Notes: generated by a model not told the origin, from the letters alone. A stretch of 64,000 nt of DNA from Paraglaciecola sp. MB-3u-78 (GCF_002835935.1 NZ_PJCF01000001.1:248001-312000), one strand, 5' to 3'. Shown: positions 36,523 to 46,532, counted from the first letter of the stretch. Numbers and translations are program-made.

Positions 36523-37988
36523 TATTTGACACCTGTACTTAGTGCATCGGCCAGTATGCCTTTAAGTTGGTCGCGCAGTTTTTGAATGTCTTGCTGCTGG
36601 CTTGCATATTGACTTAGTAGCTCTTGTGGATCGTGATTAATTTGCTCGCCCACATGGGGGTTTTTAATGTCGAGATTAAAGTTACGAGCAATGATGTCTT
36701 CAATACTCACCTGCCAGGCTTGTTCGGATTCTGTTCGGCTGGCAAAGCCGTCTTGCTCGTTGCCCCACCATGCGTTTTCGGTTTTGAATTCTTCAAACTT
36801 CATGGGTTTGGTTTTATTGTAGTTTTTTACGCCATCTGGGTATGGGTGTTCGTAAAACCAAATGTTTTTGGTTGGTGTGCCTTTGGTGAAAAACAGGATA
36901 TTGGTTTTTATGCCGGTATAGGGGGCAAACACACCATTGGGTAAACGTATGATGGTGTGTAAGTTACATTCCTCTAGCAGCATTTTTTTAATTTTGGTTT
37001 TTACGCCTTCACCAAACAAAGTGCCATCGGGCAATACCACAGCGGCACGTCCACCGTCTTTGAGCACTTCGATAATCAACTGCAAAAACAAATCGGCGGT
37101 TTCGCGGGTTTGCATGTCTGATGGGAAGTTTTTCTCGATGCCGTCTTCTTCGGTGCCACCAAATGGCGGATTGGTGGCGATAACATCAAAGGTGCTGTCC
37201 CACGAAGATAATGGCTTATTTAGGGTATTGCCGTGTTTAACCTGCACCGGCACTTCGATGCCGTGGAGCATCATGTTGGTGGTACAGAGTAAATGAGGTA
37301 ACTGCTTTTTTTCAACGCCGTGAATTTGAGTTTGCAGGGTTTGGTGATCGCTGCCGGTTTTTACATAATTGTCTTTAATGTGGTCGACAGAACAGGCCAA
37401 AAAGCCACCTGTGCCACAGGCGGGGTCAAACACTTGTTCGCCTAGTTTAGGGTCGAGACGATCGATTATAAAGCGGGTGACAGCCCGTGGAGTATAGAAC
37501 TCACCGGCGTTACCGGCGCTTTGTAAGTCACGTAAAATTTGTTCGTAGATATCACCAAAGAGGTGGCGCTCTTTTGAATCGCCAAAGTCCACTTCGTTAA
37601 GTTTGTTGATCACTTGGCGCAGCAGTGTGCCGTTTTTCATGTAATTGAAGGCATCACTGAAGGCTTCGCGCACCACAAAACCACGGGGATTTTTATCAAT
37701 AGGAGCAGTCAGGTTTTTGAGCTTGTCAAAAAGTTCGTCATTTACGAAATCCAGTAATTCATCACCGGTTATGCCTTCGGCATCACTTGCCCAGTTGCGC
37801 CATAAAAACTCTTCTGGGATGGGGGCGCGGTAGTTGTCTAGCTCAAGCTCAAGGTCTTCTTCTTGGGCATCGAATATCTTTAGAAATAATAACCATGACA
37901 TTTGGCCTAGGCGTTGTGCATCACCGTCTACGCCGGCGTCTTTGCGCATAATGTCTTGAATGGATTTAATTACGGAACTGACTGACAT
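36522..37988 (-). CDS. hsdM: Type I N6-adenine methyltransferase subunit HsdM
   Basis: HsdM (488 residues) transfers a methyl group from S-adenosylmethionine to the N6 of adenine in the site chosen by HsdS. The helical N-terminal domain (RLGQMSWLLFLKIFD) is followed by GEFYTPRAVTRFIIDRL, the SAM motif DPACGTGGF (188-196) and the catalytic NPPF (273-276). Everything expected is present. It is translationally coupled to hsdS and lies 40 bp after hsdR. Confidence 0.97.
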   Translation of the reverse strand: MSVSSVIKSIQDIMRKDAGVDGDAQRLGQMSWLLFLKIFDAQEEDLELELDNYRAPIPEEFLWRNWASDAEGITGDELLDFVNDELFDKLKNLTAPIDKNPRGFVVREAFSDAFNYMKNGTLLRQVINKLNEVDFGDSKERHLFGDIYEQILRDLQSAGNAGEFYTPRAVTRFIIDRLDPKLGEQVFDPACGTGGFLACSVDHIKDNYVKTGSDHQTLQTQIHGVEKKQLPHLLCTTNMMLHGIEVPVQVKHGNTLNKPLSSWDSTFDVIATNPPFGGTEEDGIEKNFPSDMQTRETADLFLQLIIEVLKDGGRAAVVLPDGTLFGEGVKTKIKKMLLEECNLHTIIRLPNGVFAPYTGIKTNILFFTKGTPTKNIWFYEHPYPDGVKNYNKTKPMKFEEFKTENAWWGNEQDGFASRTESEQAWQVSIEDIIARNFNLDIKNPHVGEQINHDPQELLSQYASQQQDIQKLRDQLKGILADALSTGVK

Positions 37989-38028
37989 CTTATAAAAGTC
38001 TCTTATTTTAGTGCTTAGGTGTTAGTGC

Positions 38029-40482
38029 TTAAGCGGATTTTTCCGGCAAAGGATTATATATAGCGGCCTCAAGCTCGGTAATGGCTTGGTCGTATTGTTG
38101 GCGGCCACCGAAGCCGTTTTTTAGAATTTCTTTAAACGAACCTATCTCAGTAAAAGGGTAAACCTTAATGGTTTGCAGGTTTTCTAATTCGCTCACACCG
38201 GCATCAGCGTATTTTTCTAGCAGGCTGTTTAATACGCTTTGTGCTTGCTCTGAATACTGGGTGAAGTAATTGCGCTTTTTGACGTTGTTTGCCCGTTCTT
38301 TACGGGTAAGGGCTGGTTGGTCAAATACTACGTGGCAGATCATATCAAAAGGGTCAAGATCTTTTCCGACTTCTTGCTCTAGTGCATCCCAGATAATGCC
38401 TTCGTCGGCCATTTCATCAATAATGCTTTGTTTGCGTTCGGCTTCGTTCCACTTGCGCACAAAGGCATCGAGGGTGGCGAATTGTTTGTTGAGGGTTTTG
38501 CGGGTGTAATCTTTAAAGGATTCGGTGACTAATTTGCCGTCGGTATCGTAATACTGCACACGCTCGGCAACTTTGAGCACTTTGACGCCTTTGACGTGAT
38601 ACTTATGGACTTTTTCTTCGTCTTGCCAGTCGCCACCCATTTCACCTTCGGGTAGATGGTTGCCATCGTCAAAAGCGGAGTCAGGGAAGTCTGCTGCATC
38701 ACTGCTTGAGTCTGTTTGTTGCTCGTTTTCCTCACCTTGCATCTTTTCATCAAAGTCAGACTCAGGATCGTTTATCTCTTCGGGTTTGCTCACAATGACT
38801 TTTTCGGGCACACCGTCGAATGCTTCATCGGCAAACAACTCGGTGGCTTTTTTGAAGTCTAATATGGTGAACCAAAGTTTGTTGTATTTGTCGTCGATAC
38901 GGGTGCCACGGCCAATGATTTGTTTAAATTTGGTCATGGATTGAATGGACTGATCGAGCACGACTAACTTGCAGGTTTTTGCATCGACGCCTGTAGACAT
39001 TAACTCAGATGTGGTGGCGATAACCGGATAGGCGCGTTTAGGGTTAATGAAGTTGTCGAGTTGCGCTTTGCCCAATTCATCATCACCGGTGATCTTCATC
39101 ACGTATTTTTCGTTTTTGGCGTATTGCTCGGGGTTACAGTTAATCAGTGCACGGCGCATACGATCTGCATGATCGATGTCGTTACAAAATACTATGGTCT
39201 TATCCATCTCACCTGTACGCTTTAGGTAGTTGGTGATGGTTTCGGCGACTAATTGTGTACGCTCATCGATGACCATAGTACGGTCAAAGTCTTTTTGGTT
39301 GTAGATGCGGTCGTCAATCAGATTGCCTTTTTTATCTACCTGTCCCTTGGTGGGTCGCCAGCCTTGTAAGTCTAGGTCAATGTCTACCCGCACCACTTTA
39401 TAGGGCGCTAGAAATCCGTCTTCGATGCCTTCTTTTAACGAATACATATAAGCGGGGTCACCAAAATAATCGGTGTTAGAGACTTCTTCGGTTTCTTTTG
39501 GAGTAGCGGTTAAACCAATTTGAGTGGCGGCACTGAAGTATTCGAGGATTTCACGCCAGGCGCTGTCATCGGCTGCACTGCCACGATGGCACTCGTCAAT
39601 GATGATTAAATCAAAGAAGTCAGGGTCGACTTGCTTGTACGCTTTTTGTGATTCTTCGGGGCCAGTTAATGCTTGATAGAGCGCAAGGTGAATTTCGTAG
39701 GCAGGATCAACATGACGGCCTTTGATTTTGGTCATAGCCTGGCCAAAGGGCTGAAAATCATTGATACGGGTTTGATCAATTAATACGTTTCGGTCGGCTA
39801 GAAATAGAATGCGTTTTTTAGCTTTAGCCTTCCATAATCGCCAGATAATTTGAAAGGCGGTATAGGTTTTACCGGTTCCGGTTGCCATTACTAGCAGCAC
39901 ACGGTTTTGCCCTTTTGATACGGCTTCCAGTGTTTTATTAATAGCTTGTATTTGGTAATAACGCGGCGCTTTACCGCTACCATCATCATAATAATCTTGA
40001 GTAATAATCGGCAGTTGCTGTGCGGTATAACCTTTATAGGCGCAAAACTTAACCCAAAGCTCTTGAGGGCTGGGGAATTCACCCAAGGTAATTATCCGTT
40101 CTCTTTGTTCTAGGTTTGTCTTGTCATGAAAATTAAAACCATCGCCATTAGAGGTAAAAACAAAAGGCACATCTAATAAACGGGCATAGTCCAACGCTTG
40201 TTGCATGCCACTGCCCTCACCAGCTTTGTTAGATTTGGCTTCAATGACAGCAAGGGGCATAGATGGCTTGTGATACAGCACGATATCAGCAGACTTAACC
40301 TTCATCCGTGCCGCAGCCATACCTCGCACCACTACTTTACCATCACGAAGTTTTACCTCCTGACGGATTTGGTACATATCATCCCAGCCCGCATCTTTAA
40401 TGGCAGGCATGATAAATTTGCTGATGATGTCGGTTTCGCTTAGCGCTTTTTTATTGATTGAACTCATACTGTATCTGCTCAT
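38029..40482 (-). CDS. hsdR: Type I restriction endonuclease subunit HsdR
   Basis: HsdR (817 residues) translocates and cuts DNA when joined to HsdM and HsdS. The N-terminal PD-(D/E)xK nuclease keeps Asp66 (SADIVLY) and Glu81-Ala-Lys83 (AVIEAKSNK). The helicase has Walker [15 protein letters not shown] (about 200), the DECH box [11 protein letters not shown] (about 294), GLTATP and QIIGRGTRI motifs, and a C-terminal helical region from about 680. All motors and nuclease residues look intact. It is the first gene of the minus-strand defence run; the gap of about 170 bp upstream should hold its promoter. Confidence 0.96.
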   Translation of the reverse strand: MSRYSMSSINKKALSETDIISKFIMPAIKDAGWDDMYQIRQEVKLRDGKVVVRGMAAARMKVKSADIVLYHKPSMPLAVIEAKSNKAGEGSGMQQALDYARLLDVPFVFTSNGDGFNFHDKTNLEQRERIITLGEFPSPQELWVKFCAYKGYTAQQLPIITQDYYDDGSGKAPRYYQIQAINKTLEAVSKGQNRVLLVMATGTGKTYTAFQIIWRLWKAKAKKRILFLADRNVLIDQTRINDFQPFGQAMTKIKGRHVDPAYEIHLALYQALTGPEESQKAYKQVDPDFFDLIIIDECHRGSAADDSAWREILEYFSAATQIGLTATPKETEEVSNTDYFGDPAYMYSLKEGIEDGFLAPYKVVRVDIDLDLQGWRPTKGQVDKKGNLIDDRIYNQKDFDRTMVIDERTQLVAETITNYLKRTGEMDKTIVFCNDIDHADRMRRALINCNPEQYAKNEKYVMKITGDDELGKAQLDNFINPKRAYPVIATTSELMSTGVDAKTCKLVVLDQSIQSMTKFKQIIGRGTRIDDKYNKLWFTILDFKKATELFADEAFDGVPEKVIVSKPEEINDPESDFDEKMQGEENEQQTDSSSDAADFPDSAFDDGNHLPEGEMGGDWQDEEKVHKYHVKGVKVLKVAERVQYYDTDGKLVTESFKDYTRKTLNKQFATLDAFVRKWNEAERKQSIIDEMADEGIIWDALEQEVGKDLDPFDMICHVVFDQPALTRKERANNVKKRNYFTQYSEQAQSVLNSLLEKYADAGVSELENLQTIKVYPFTEIGSFKEILKNGFGGRQQYDQAITELEAAIYNPLPEKSA

Positions 40483-40620
40483 GTCCTTATTCCAAGTGAT
40501 GAGTTCTGACTAGTTACCACTCATTTACCAGTTTAAATGTCAGTTTGGTCAAGCATCAATGAAATTCCAACATAGCATTGGGGTAATAATTTGTCACTGC
40601 TTTTCAATATGTTAGAAATG

Positions 40621-40645
40621 AAAAAGCCAGCTTTGACAGCTGGCT
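40621..40645 (-). terminator. Rho-independent terminator
   Basis: On the minus strand AGCCAGC/GCTGGCT stem, 7-base loop and a T run, six bases after the stop of the small gene at 40651-40986. It isolates that gene from hsdR. Confidence 0.88.
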
Positions 40646-40650
40646 AAAGG

Positions 40651-40986
40651 TTATACGCACTTCAGCGCGGGTTGAGCGATCATTTCAAAAAACTCCTCAA
40701 TAGACATTTTAAAGAATGCATTGAATAGCTTCATGTTTTCTTGCTCCACTAGGTACTTTTTGATTTTTGCACGATGAGGCAGAATGTAGTGATATTCAAC
40801 CATCAAACACCAATGCTTTTTACAAGGATATACTTTATCCATGAGACTTTGAGTCATGACAATACACTCTGCTTGTTTACGCATATTTCTGTGCAAAACA
40901 ATTAGCTCGTTGGATGCCTCAAACAGCACAAAACATTCATTTTCATCATCGTAATTATCATATTGACTCAACACTTCATCTTTCAT
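40651..40986 (-). CDS. Small protein of unknown function
   Basis: A 111-residue protein, rich in Cys (five) and with an acidic N-terminus (LSQYDNYDDENECFVLFEAS). Segments such as KHWCLMVEYHYILPHRAKIK suggest a compact alpha/beta fold. I do not recognise it. The strong terminator directly after it and a purine-rich stretch (aaggacaaaa) before the ATG support a real, separately transcribed gene. It opens the series of small orphan genes that follows the defence cluster. Confidence 0.6.
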   Translation of the reverse strand: MKDEVLSQYDNYDDENECFVLFEASNELIVLHRNMRKQAECIVMTQSLMDKVYPCKKHWCLMVEYHYILPHRAKIKKYLVEQENMKLFNAFFKMSIEEFFEMIAQPALKCV

Positions 40987-41170
40987 TTTTTGTCCTTATT
41001 TAAGTTGACCTCAAACTTACTTAGGACTCCGAAATGGAAATTCAGTCGGTTCTCGTAACTTGGTTAAGTAAAAATCTATTATCCAATTCTCATCAAAATC
41101 GCGCCAAATTTCGCACGGCCTGCGCTTATCTAAATTTGAAGACATTTAACAATTCAAAAAGAGGTGAGAT

Positions 41171-41404
41171 ATGAAAAAAAATAAAGTTGACCACAAATTT
41201 ATATGGTTCTTAAAGCAATTTCTCTTAGATTTAGTAGAGACTTTGAAGTTGTTGTTTCTGTGTTTATTGGTGCTTGGATTTATCTTTGATATACCACATC
41301 AAAAACAAACTGGTTTGACCGACATGGATACACTTATGTTGTTGATTCTATTTGTTTGCTTGAAACTACTATTCATAACATTGAAGTTTGACGAGAAAAC
41401 ATAA
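41171..41404 (+). CDS. Small two-helix membrane protein
   Basis: 77 residues with a basic N-terminus (MKKNKVDHK) and two hydrophobic segments (LKLLFLCLLVLGFIF and LMLLILFVCLKLLFITL) separated by a short polar loop. GAGGTGA five bases before the ATG and a textbook terminator after the stop indicate a genuine monocistronic gene. Function unknown; inner-membrane location is likely. Confidence 0.65.
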   Translation: MKKNKVDHKFIWFLKQFLLDLVETLKLLFLCLLVLGFIFDIPHQKQTGLTDMDTLMLLILFVCLKLLFITLKFDEKT

Positions 41405-41416
41405 GAATTAACTTTT

Positions 41417-41441
41417 AGCGCTCATTAGAGCGCTTTTTTTT
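41417..41441 (+). terminator. Rho-independent terminator
   Basis: AGCGCTC-ATTA-GAGCGCT followed by eight T, 13 bases after the stop of the 41171-41404 gene. The stem is symmetrical, so weak activity in the other direction is possible. Confidence 0.9.
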
Positions 41442-41539
41442 GTTTTCTCATATAGATTGATAACTATTAGCAACACCTTCCTACTTTCCCCCCACACCCG
41501 ACTTACTTAAGAGTTCAATAATTAAAGAAGGTAAAATAC

Positions 41540-41779
41540 ATGAAAAATGAACAAGAAATATTCTTGAAAAAGCGGGAAGCAATTGTACATGCAGTCTCGA
41601 TTTTAAACGAAGCGGTAATGATTGAAGCTGAAAATAATGATCAGCACCAGTATAACTTTTTCACAAATAGAGAACATTTTGAAGATCAGATATTTTTTGC
41701 TTTTTGCGATGAGGTGGATAATCAATATCATCAAAAAGCGGCCAGAAAGTTTATTGATAAACTCTTTGACCGCGCATAA
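41540..41779 (+). CDS. Small protein of unknown function
   Basis: 79 residues, mostly helical and charged (KKREAIVHAVSILNEAVMIE, KAARKFIDKLFDRA). AGAAGG lies nine bases before the ATG. The next small gene follows in the same direction after 59 bp, and a shared terminator closes the pair. I do not recognise the family. Confidence 0.55.
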   Translation: MKNEQEIFLKKREAIVHAVSILNEAVMIEAENNDQHQYNFFTNREHFEDQIFFAFCDEVDNQYHQKAARKFIDKLFDRA

Positions 41780-41838
41780 TTTGCTGCTGTCGCTCTTACT
41801 TATTTTCGAAGCCATAAAAATATAATCGAGGATAAATA

Positions 41839-42255
41839 ATGAGCGACACAAACACAAAAAAGAGCCAGTTCTATAAAGTTTACTCTAGAAGCAGCAAAAG
41901 CCCCTGGAACGACCATAGGACGATTACTTGGTTAGCCCATGCACAAAAGACCGAAGATGGAGAAGTTATATTGGGGTATGAACGTTACATATACGTTCAC
42001 CTTGGATCGTCAGGCCAAATATGTGGAATTAGCATTAGTAAACAACTATTAGCGGAGAATAGCGAACAGTTTGATTCTAAATATCTCGAAGGTGGAAGTG
42101 TTGAAATGTATGCTTTTCTTCTACTGCACATAGAAGAAATATCTGTATTTTGTGAACTCTTCAGAGATGACTTTTTGAAAACGTTTCTTCTTCCGCCCGA
42201 CATTTATTTTAATGCGGCTGAGAAGTATTGGCTTGAGAAAATTTGTGATGCTTAA
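41839..42255 (+). CDS. Small protein of unknown function
   Basis: 138 residues beginning MSDTNTKKSQFYKVYSRSSK. It is an alpha/beta-like sequence with aromatic-rich segments (LGYERYIYVHLGSSGQICGI, FFLPPDIYF-like end). GAGGATAA lies just before the ATG, and a strong terminator follows. It probably forms an operon with the 79-residue gene upstream. Unknown function. Confidence 0.6.
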   Translation: MSDTNTKKSQFYKVYSRSSKSPWNDHRTITWLAHAQKTEDGEVILGYERYIYVHLGSSGQICGISISKQLLAENSEQFDSKYLEGGSVEMYAFLLLHIEEISVFCELFRDDFLKTFLLPPDIYFNAAEKYWLEKICDA

Positions 42256-42267
42256 CGGCAAATTTTG

Positions 42268-42292
42268 AGCGAACCGCAGGGTTCGCTTTTTT
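42268..42292 (+). terminator. Rho-independent terminator
   Basis: AGCGAACC-GCA-GGTTCGCT followed by T5, 12 bases after the stop of the 41839-42255 gene. Confidence 0.9.
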
Positions 42293-42316
42293 ATTGCGAA
42301 AATCAGTAGGGATGTT

Positions 42317-42505
42317 TCAAATATGAGATGTCCTTATATTTTTTATTTCACAATCTAATTTAGCTTTTGCCATTTCATATTGCTTTTGACATAAAGGGTC
42401 TTCAGGATGTTTTTGCCAAATCTGAAAAGCTTGCTCTACTTTGTTTGCCAAAAAACAAAAGTTGATTATTTCTGCCCATGGTGGAACCACGTCCTTGTTT
42501 TTCAC
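42317..42505 (-). CDS. Small protein of unknown function
   Basis: 62 residues (MKNKDVVPPWAEIINFCFLA, then VEQAFQIWQKHPEDPLCQKQ), helical with a tetratricopeptide-like feel, closing against the terminator of the opposite gene. No clear ribosome site. It may be real, but evidence is limited to composition. Confidence 0.4.
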   Translation of the reverse strand: MKNKDVVPPWAEIINFCFLANKVEQAFQIWQKHPEDPLCQKQYEMAKAKLDCEIKNIRTSHI

Positions 42506-42884
42506 TTTATTGATTCAAGTTAGTTGAACATTTTTTAACTATAATTTCATAGTTATCTAGTCGATGTTAGGGGTTGTTTGATAAGCACATATCAGCCACC
42601 TAAAGTTTTAATGATGAAGCGGGTTGAGTTGCTAAAAGATAATAATGATGACGAAGTGAAAAAAACGTAACGACAAGACTCATAGGCTCAAATAAATTAA
42701 CGATTACTATAATTCTCAGGAATGCTCTCATCGAAAGTCAGTTTTTCTGTGAATAAAAGCTTACTAACTCATTGCTTATTTTGAAGATTAGTGAATTTCA
42801 AGTGGGTAGAAGTTGAAGCGTCACTGATTACTCTGAGTCATTAACTGTTAGCTTATCATTCAAGAATCAGGGAGAGTAAAAGAT
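42506..42884. other. Intergenic region, mostly empty
   Basis: No confident gene. A 30-codon open frame from a TTG near 42579 (LISTYQPPKVLMMKRVELLK) may be a fragment. The start of the next gene has a good ribosome site (cagggagag). Confidence 0.3.
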
Positions 42885-43367
42885 ATGGCAGGACACCCTA
42901 AAGATAGAATTCGATTTACAACGGACAAGTCTCTTTTAAAGCTGGCAAGTGAGATCTCTTTAATCACGTCCCCAGACAGTATCGTGTTCTATGCAGAAGA
43001 CGAAGGTGCAAAACTGGCCAAACAGTTTGTGAGCAACAATTCAAAGTATAAAAGGCTCGACGAGATTGTAAATACAACAAAAGAAGGTCGGTTTCTATGG
43101 TCTTCAATTACAGTGCACAATCGACCGTGGTCTGATTTTGAGGAAATATGGTGGGAACTATCATGGAGACTAGCAAGAGCTGCAAAAGGAAAAGTCCACG
43201 TGTTCGGACCGACTAGACTTATAAAAGACCGTCCTTTAGCTGATTATAAACATAAATTTACTACCGGAGCCTATGCGAATACGGTTTTTGAAAAAGTAGA
43301 ATTACCCGAACTTGAACAGAACGAGAATGTTTCGGAAATATTCTATAACGGTCAATCTTTCAAATAA
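42885..43367 (+). CDS. Protein of unknown function
   Basis: 160 residues starting MAGHPKDRIRFTTDKSLLKL, preceded by GGGAGAG at good distance. It has an alpha/beta pattern (IVFYAEDEGAKLAKQFV, then KGKVHVFGPTRLIKDRPLAD) and a Trp-rich helix (WSDFEEIWWELSWRLARAAK). Several short segments suggest a domain for binding a small molecule or a toxin-like enzyme, but no catalytic motif is identifiable. It is a single gene with no partner in the same direction. Confidence 0.5.
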   Translation: MAGHPKDRIRFTTDKSLLKLASEISLITSPDSIVFYAEDEGAKLAKQFVSNNSKYKRLDEIVNTTKEGRFLWSSITVHNRPWSDFEEIWWELSWRLARAAKGKVHVFGPTRLIKDRPLADYKHKFTTGAYANTVFEKVELPELEQNENVSEIFYNGQSFK

Positions 43368-43535
43368 AAAGACCAATCTCAAAACGCTAAACAACAATGC
43401 GCGACAAAATCAATCCTTCGCGAGAAACGAATGATTAGTTAAATATTAATTTAAAGGAGTGCAAAATAAATTCAGCAACATAAAATCTTATCCTAATATT
43501 TAAACAGTTGAATAAATTTTTAATATACCTTTCAG

Positions 43536-43751
43536 GTGCAAGTTTCAAAGAGCGGAAAAATTATTTATCAATTTTTGACTTCTCTAAACAAAAAATTATT
43601 AATTCGGAAATGTAAGATTATATCTAAACATATCAAACTTTTACATGGGGAGTGGGAAATAGGAATAACGAATAAATGGTTCTTGAAGATAGAAAAACCC
43701 TCAAATAATTCAACTTACCAGATTAACTTTTTAGATGCACATAATTTGTAA
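43536..43751 (+). CDS. Possible small protein
   Basis: 71 codons, Lys/Ile-rich, with the start not well defined and no ribosome site. The second half (HGEWEIGITNKWFLKIEKPS) has natural-looking composition. It could be a fragment of a longer gene. Confidence 0.28.
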   Translation: MQVSKSGKIIYQFLTSLNKKLLIRKCKIISKHIKLLHGEWEIGITNKWFLKIEKPSNNSTYQINFLDAHNL

Positions 43752-43856
43752 TTGCGGAAGAAGAGCCGCCACTCCACATTCCGTTATGAGTGACTTTCAG
43801 AGTTATTCTCGCTTTATTATTTGCAAATGGCAGATTGAGTTCTGAGCTACTACACA

Positions 43857-44429
43857 TCAATCGATTACCCTAACCCTCCCCTTGTAACGCCAAATATCAG
43901 AACCTTCAGCAATTTCTTCGATACGTTTGGCTTCTTCTCTGTCTGGGGTGTAGGTGATGAGTAAATAGGTTTCCTGCTTTAAAAATTCATGCCTTCCGCT
44001 TTCGGTTTTTAAATCGTAATCAGTGGTAAGCGTGTTGTCGAAAAACATGTGTTTCGCCAAAATAGATTGCTTTGAGATGAGGTGACTTGGATGATTAATT
44101 TCACCAGTTGTTTTGGGTTTTAGTCTCCGCTGTAACGATTTAAAGTGTTGATTCAGTCTGCGGTGTAAATTCTTGGCTATGCCGACTTTCAGAGGCACGC
44201 CATCGAAGGTGTGAATTTGATAAAGTCCAGGCTCGTTTTGAATTTCACACAATCTCTCAAACGACAGGCTTAAGACATCGTAACTAAAGTCAAAGGCGAG
44301 TTTACCTTTTGGTATGATTTCGCCTTTGTACATCGGTAACCCTTCAAAACTAGTATACCCGAGCTTTCGTGCCTCCTTTTTTAATGCGTTGATAAACGCC
44401 TCATGAGAGTCAAAATCATCTCTTTTCAT
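43857..44429 (-). CDS. GIY-YIG-like nuclease domain protein
   Basis: About 190 residues. The middle (GLYQIHTFDGVPLKVGIAKN, LHRRLNQHFKSLQRRL) resembles the GIY-YIG fold: GLYQI for GIY, LKVGIA for YIG and the following Arg. The Tyr/Gly of the second motif is altered (LKVGIA), and the usual catalytic Glu is not obvious, so nuclease activity is uncertain. The N-terminus (MKRDDFDSHEAFINALKKEA, ARKLGYTSFEGLPMYKGEI) is a separate helical part. The ATG at 44429 has GAAGGG upstream and is preferred to a start ten codons earlier. Confidence 0.55.
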   Translation of the reverse strand: MKRDDFDSHEAFINALKKEARKLGYTSFEGLPMYKGEIIPKGKLAFDFSYDVLSLSFERLCEIQNEPGLYQIHTFDGVPLKVGIAKNLHRRLNQHFKSLQRRLKPKTTGEINHPSHLISKQSILAKHMFFDNTLTTDYDLKTESGRHEFLKQETYLLITYTPDREEAKRIEEIAEGSDIWRYKGRVRVID

Positions 44430-44529
44430 GTCAATCCCTTCATTTAAAAATATTGGCAAAACAAAGTTCTAATGTACTCACTTGTCTTGCCCCACTTTTC
44501 ATATTAGTAAATTAAAATTCATCCGAAAA

Positions 44530-45108
44530 TTAATTCGAATGATCGTCAATTCCAAAAGAGTCGCCATTGAAATGATCATTATCAAAAGGTGTGAAAGCAT
44601 CTAAATCACTATTGTCGACGCCATATGGATTGCCATCAACGTCAACAACGCCAACCATCGGTAACCCGTTAGCTGGGTTTATACTAGTACCGATATTGGT
44701 GTAACTAATACCCGTTATACTGAAATCACTTTCCTCATTATTAAAACTGGATACTTGCACAGTCGAATTTGCAGGATTGCCAAATCGGTAACTTGTAGAT
44801 ATATTTTTGCTTCTTCTTTTTTGCTTTTCAATTTGAATACTAGCGCTTTTAGATGCATTCCACGCTGAACCTCCAACATATGGGTAAGGTTTGGATTCGG
44901 CTGGTTGTTTGATGAATAAACCATAAAAGCTATATTTATACGTGAATATTGCAAACAAAGTACCAAATATAAAATTACTATTTATGAAGAACATCGCCGT
45001 GACAGATGCGAGTATTATTATTTTTAAAATAACTGCTGCAATGTGCTCAAAGCGTGAGGGTTTATTTGCCTGAATTTTTTTGTGTAGATTGCTGTAGTAG
45101 ATGTCCAT
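44530..45108 (-). CDS. Membrane protein with acidic C-terminal tail
   Basis: 192 residues with two membrane segments (IAAVILKIIILASVTAMFFI and FGTLFAIFTYKYSFYGLF) at residues about 22-68, a basic stretch and a low-complexity acidic tail. The motif SINPANGLPMVGVVDVDGNP followed by YGVD is striking, because this Asn-Pro-Ala-x-Gly-Leu-Pro-Met string looks like a conserved docking peptide. Function unknown. Confidence 0.5.
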   Translation of the reverse strand: MDIYYSNLHKKIQANKPSRFEHIAAVILKIIILASVTAMFFINSNFIFGTLFAIFTYKYSFYGLFIKQPAESKPYPYVGGSAWNASKSASIQIEKQKRRSKNISTSYRFGNPANSTVQVSSFNNEESDFSITGISYTNIGTSINPANGLPMVGVVDVDGNPYGVDNSDLDAFTPFDNDHFNGDSFGIDDHSN

Positions 45109-45537
45109 TTTTTATACCTCGATATTTAACGAACATCTTAATTTAATAATAAAAAACACGAAGTCAAAAGAAATTTTTACAAATTCCCCTAGCAGGTGAC
45201 TAATTAGTTTTAGTAGCTATAAGGAAGTTATTACGTAATAAAGCGTTCTCTAATTTGTGATATTCCAGCTGCTTTTTCGACATTTATTGTCGAGTAAATA
45301 TTGAGAATATGAGTCGTGCGGAGCGCATGGTGTATAGTTATCAGTGTGTCCAGAGAGATGGGTGCACTGGTAAACGTTCTTGATAAGTAATAGTAAAAGT
45401 CAGCACTTAACCAAAATCTTTCTTAATGATAGCGTTCAACTGACTTTGAACTAGAGTTATTTGCCATTCATAGTCATTTGAGTCATCTAAATTAAACACT
45501 CTAGGCAAAACTAAAAATCGTACTTTTAATATAAAGA
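45109..45537. other. Intergenic region with a possible C-terminal fragment
   Basis: No gene with a start. On the minus strand an open frame of about 50 codons (FLVLPRVFNLDDSNDYEWQI, ending KKDFG) runs through 45538-45418 in another frame from the membrane gene and lacks an ATG. It may be a relic. Confidence 0.3.
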
Positions 45538-46296
45538 CTATATCTTGGTTAGCGTTACCTCTTCAGCCGCATTAAAACTATCAGTTAGCCCCCGAAAAAA
45601 CCCTGTTATATCTTGAGAGGAACTTTTTATAACATCTTCATCCTTTCCCCGTCCCCACATCCCCCACCCAAAATACACTTCTGATGGTTCATTTGTGATG
45701 TCTTCATAATCAATAAGGATAAAGTTAACTGGGGTGACATCAATTGATCCTCCCTCAAAGCAGTAAGCTCTATAACTGCCTTTACTTTTTTCTTCTGAGA
45801 GCTTTTCTAGAATATTTAATTGACGGTGTTTTGTAGCAGGTGTTGAGTAATCATGAAATATTCCTCCTCTTTTAACAAATTTTACAATTTTATCAGCGAT
45901 CAGTTCGTCAGCTTCAACTGTATAAAATGAAATATTTGCGAAGTAAGTATTGGTGATTTGGCTTGCTACAGAAAATTTATCTGAAATAGTCTTAGACACT
46001 TTTGAGGCTTGCCCAATCTTGCACGTTACTTTTTGAGCCTCTTCTCGTTCCTTTTGAACAGCCTCATCAACTCGCTTTTCTATATCGTCATTAACTGTGC
46101 TGTTTATGGAAATTAAGATCAATAATATTGCTATAGTTGATGAGGTGAAAGCAAGAACGAGCACGTAGACCGCCTTTAGATCTGGCTCCTCAGGAGAAAT
46201 CAATTTAGGTGAATATTGAGAGATAAATATCAAAGCTATTGACACTAAAAGAAAAATAACAGGCCAATAACGCATAACAGATAGTGGAATTTTCAC
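45538..46296 (-). CDS. Inner-membrane protein with cytoplasmic domain
   Basis: About 250 residues with two N-terminal membrane helices (WPVIFLLVSIALIFISQ and VYVLVLAFTSSTIAILLILI), a charged coiled-coil stretch (DDIEKRVDEAVQKEREEAQK) and a soluble alpha/beta domain (FANISFYTVEADELIADKIV, EVYFGWGMWGRG). I do not recognise the domain; the two-helix-plus-domain layout is shared by several membrane effectors of defence systems, but that is analogy only. Confidence 0.5.
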   Translation of the reverse strand: MKIPLSVMRYWPVIFLLVSIALIFISQYSPKLISPEEPDLKAVYVLVLAFTSSTIAILLILISINSTVNDDIEKRVDEAVQKEREEAQKVTCKIGQASKVSKTISDKFSVASQITNTYFANISFYTVEADELIADKIVKFVKRGGIFHDYSTPATKHRQLNILEKLSEEKSKGSYRAYCFEGGSIDVTPVNFILIDYEDITNEPSEVYFGWGMWGRGKDEDVIKSSSQDITGFFRGLTDSFNAAEEVTLTKI

Positions 46297-46532
46297 GACG
46301 CCTCCTTGCTTTATGTATTTAATACTTGTTTAGTTTTAACTTGAATAGTAGACAAGAAACTCACCTAAGGCAAAACGAGCATTTTTGAATACAAACTCTC
46401 ATTCACACCGTTTAATTTGAGCCTCCAATTCGCTCTCAACCGTCCTTCGTATTGGTGATATAAGTTAAATCAGCCAAAGAGGCTTGTAAAATTAAGTCAG
46501 TTAGTTTGTGAACTACTTAATCTCATATATCA

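Noticed and set aside
26589-40482. CRISPR array or cas genes in the defence region
   Set aside because: No regularly spaced direct repeats and no Cas-like protein were found anywhere in the window.
40487-40620. Sigma-70 promoter for the hsd operon
   Set aside because: A TTGACC box is present, but the -10 at proper spacing is poor, so the site is not reported.
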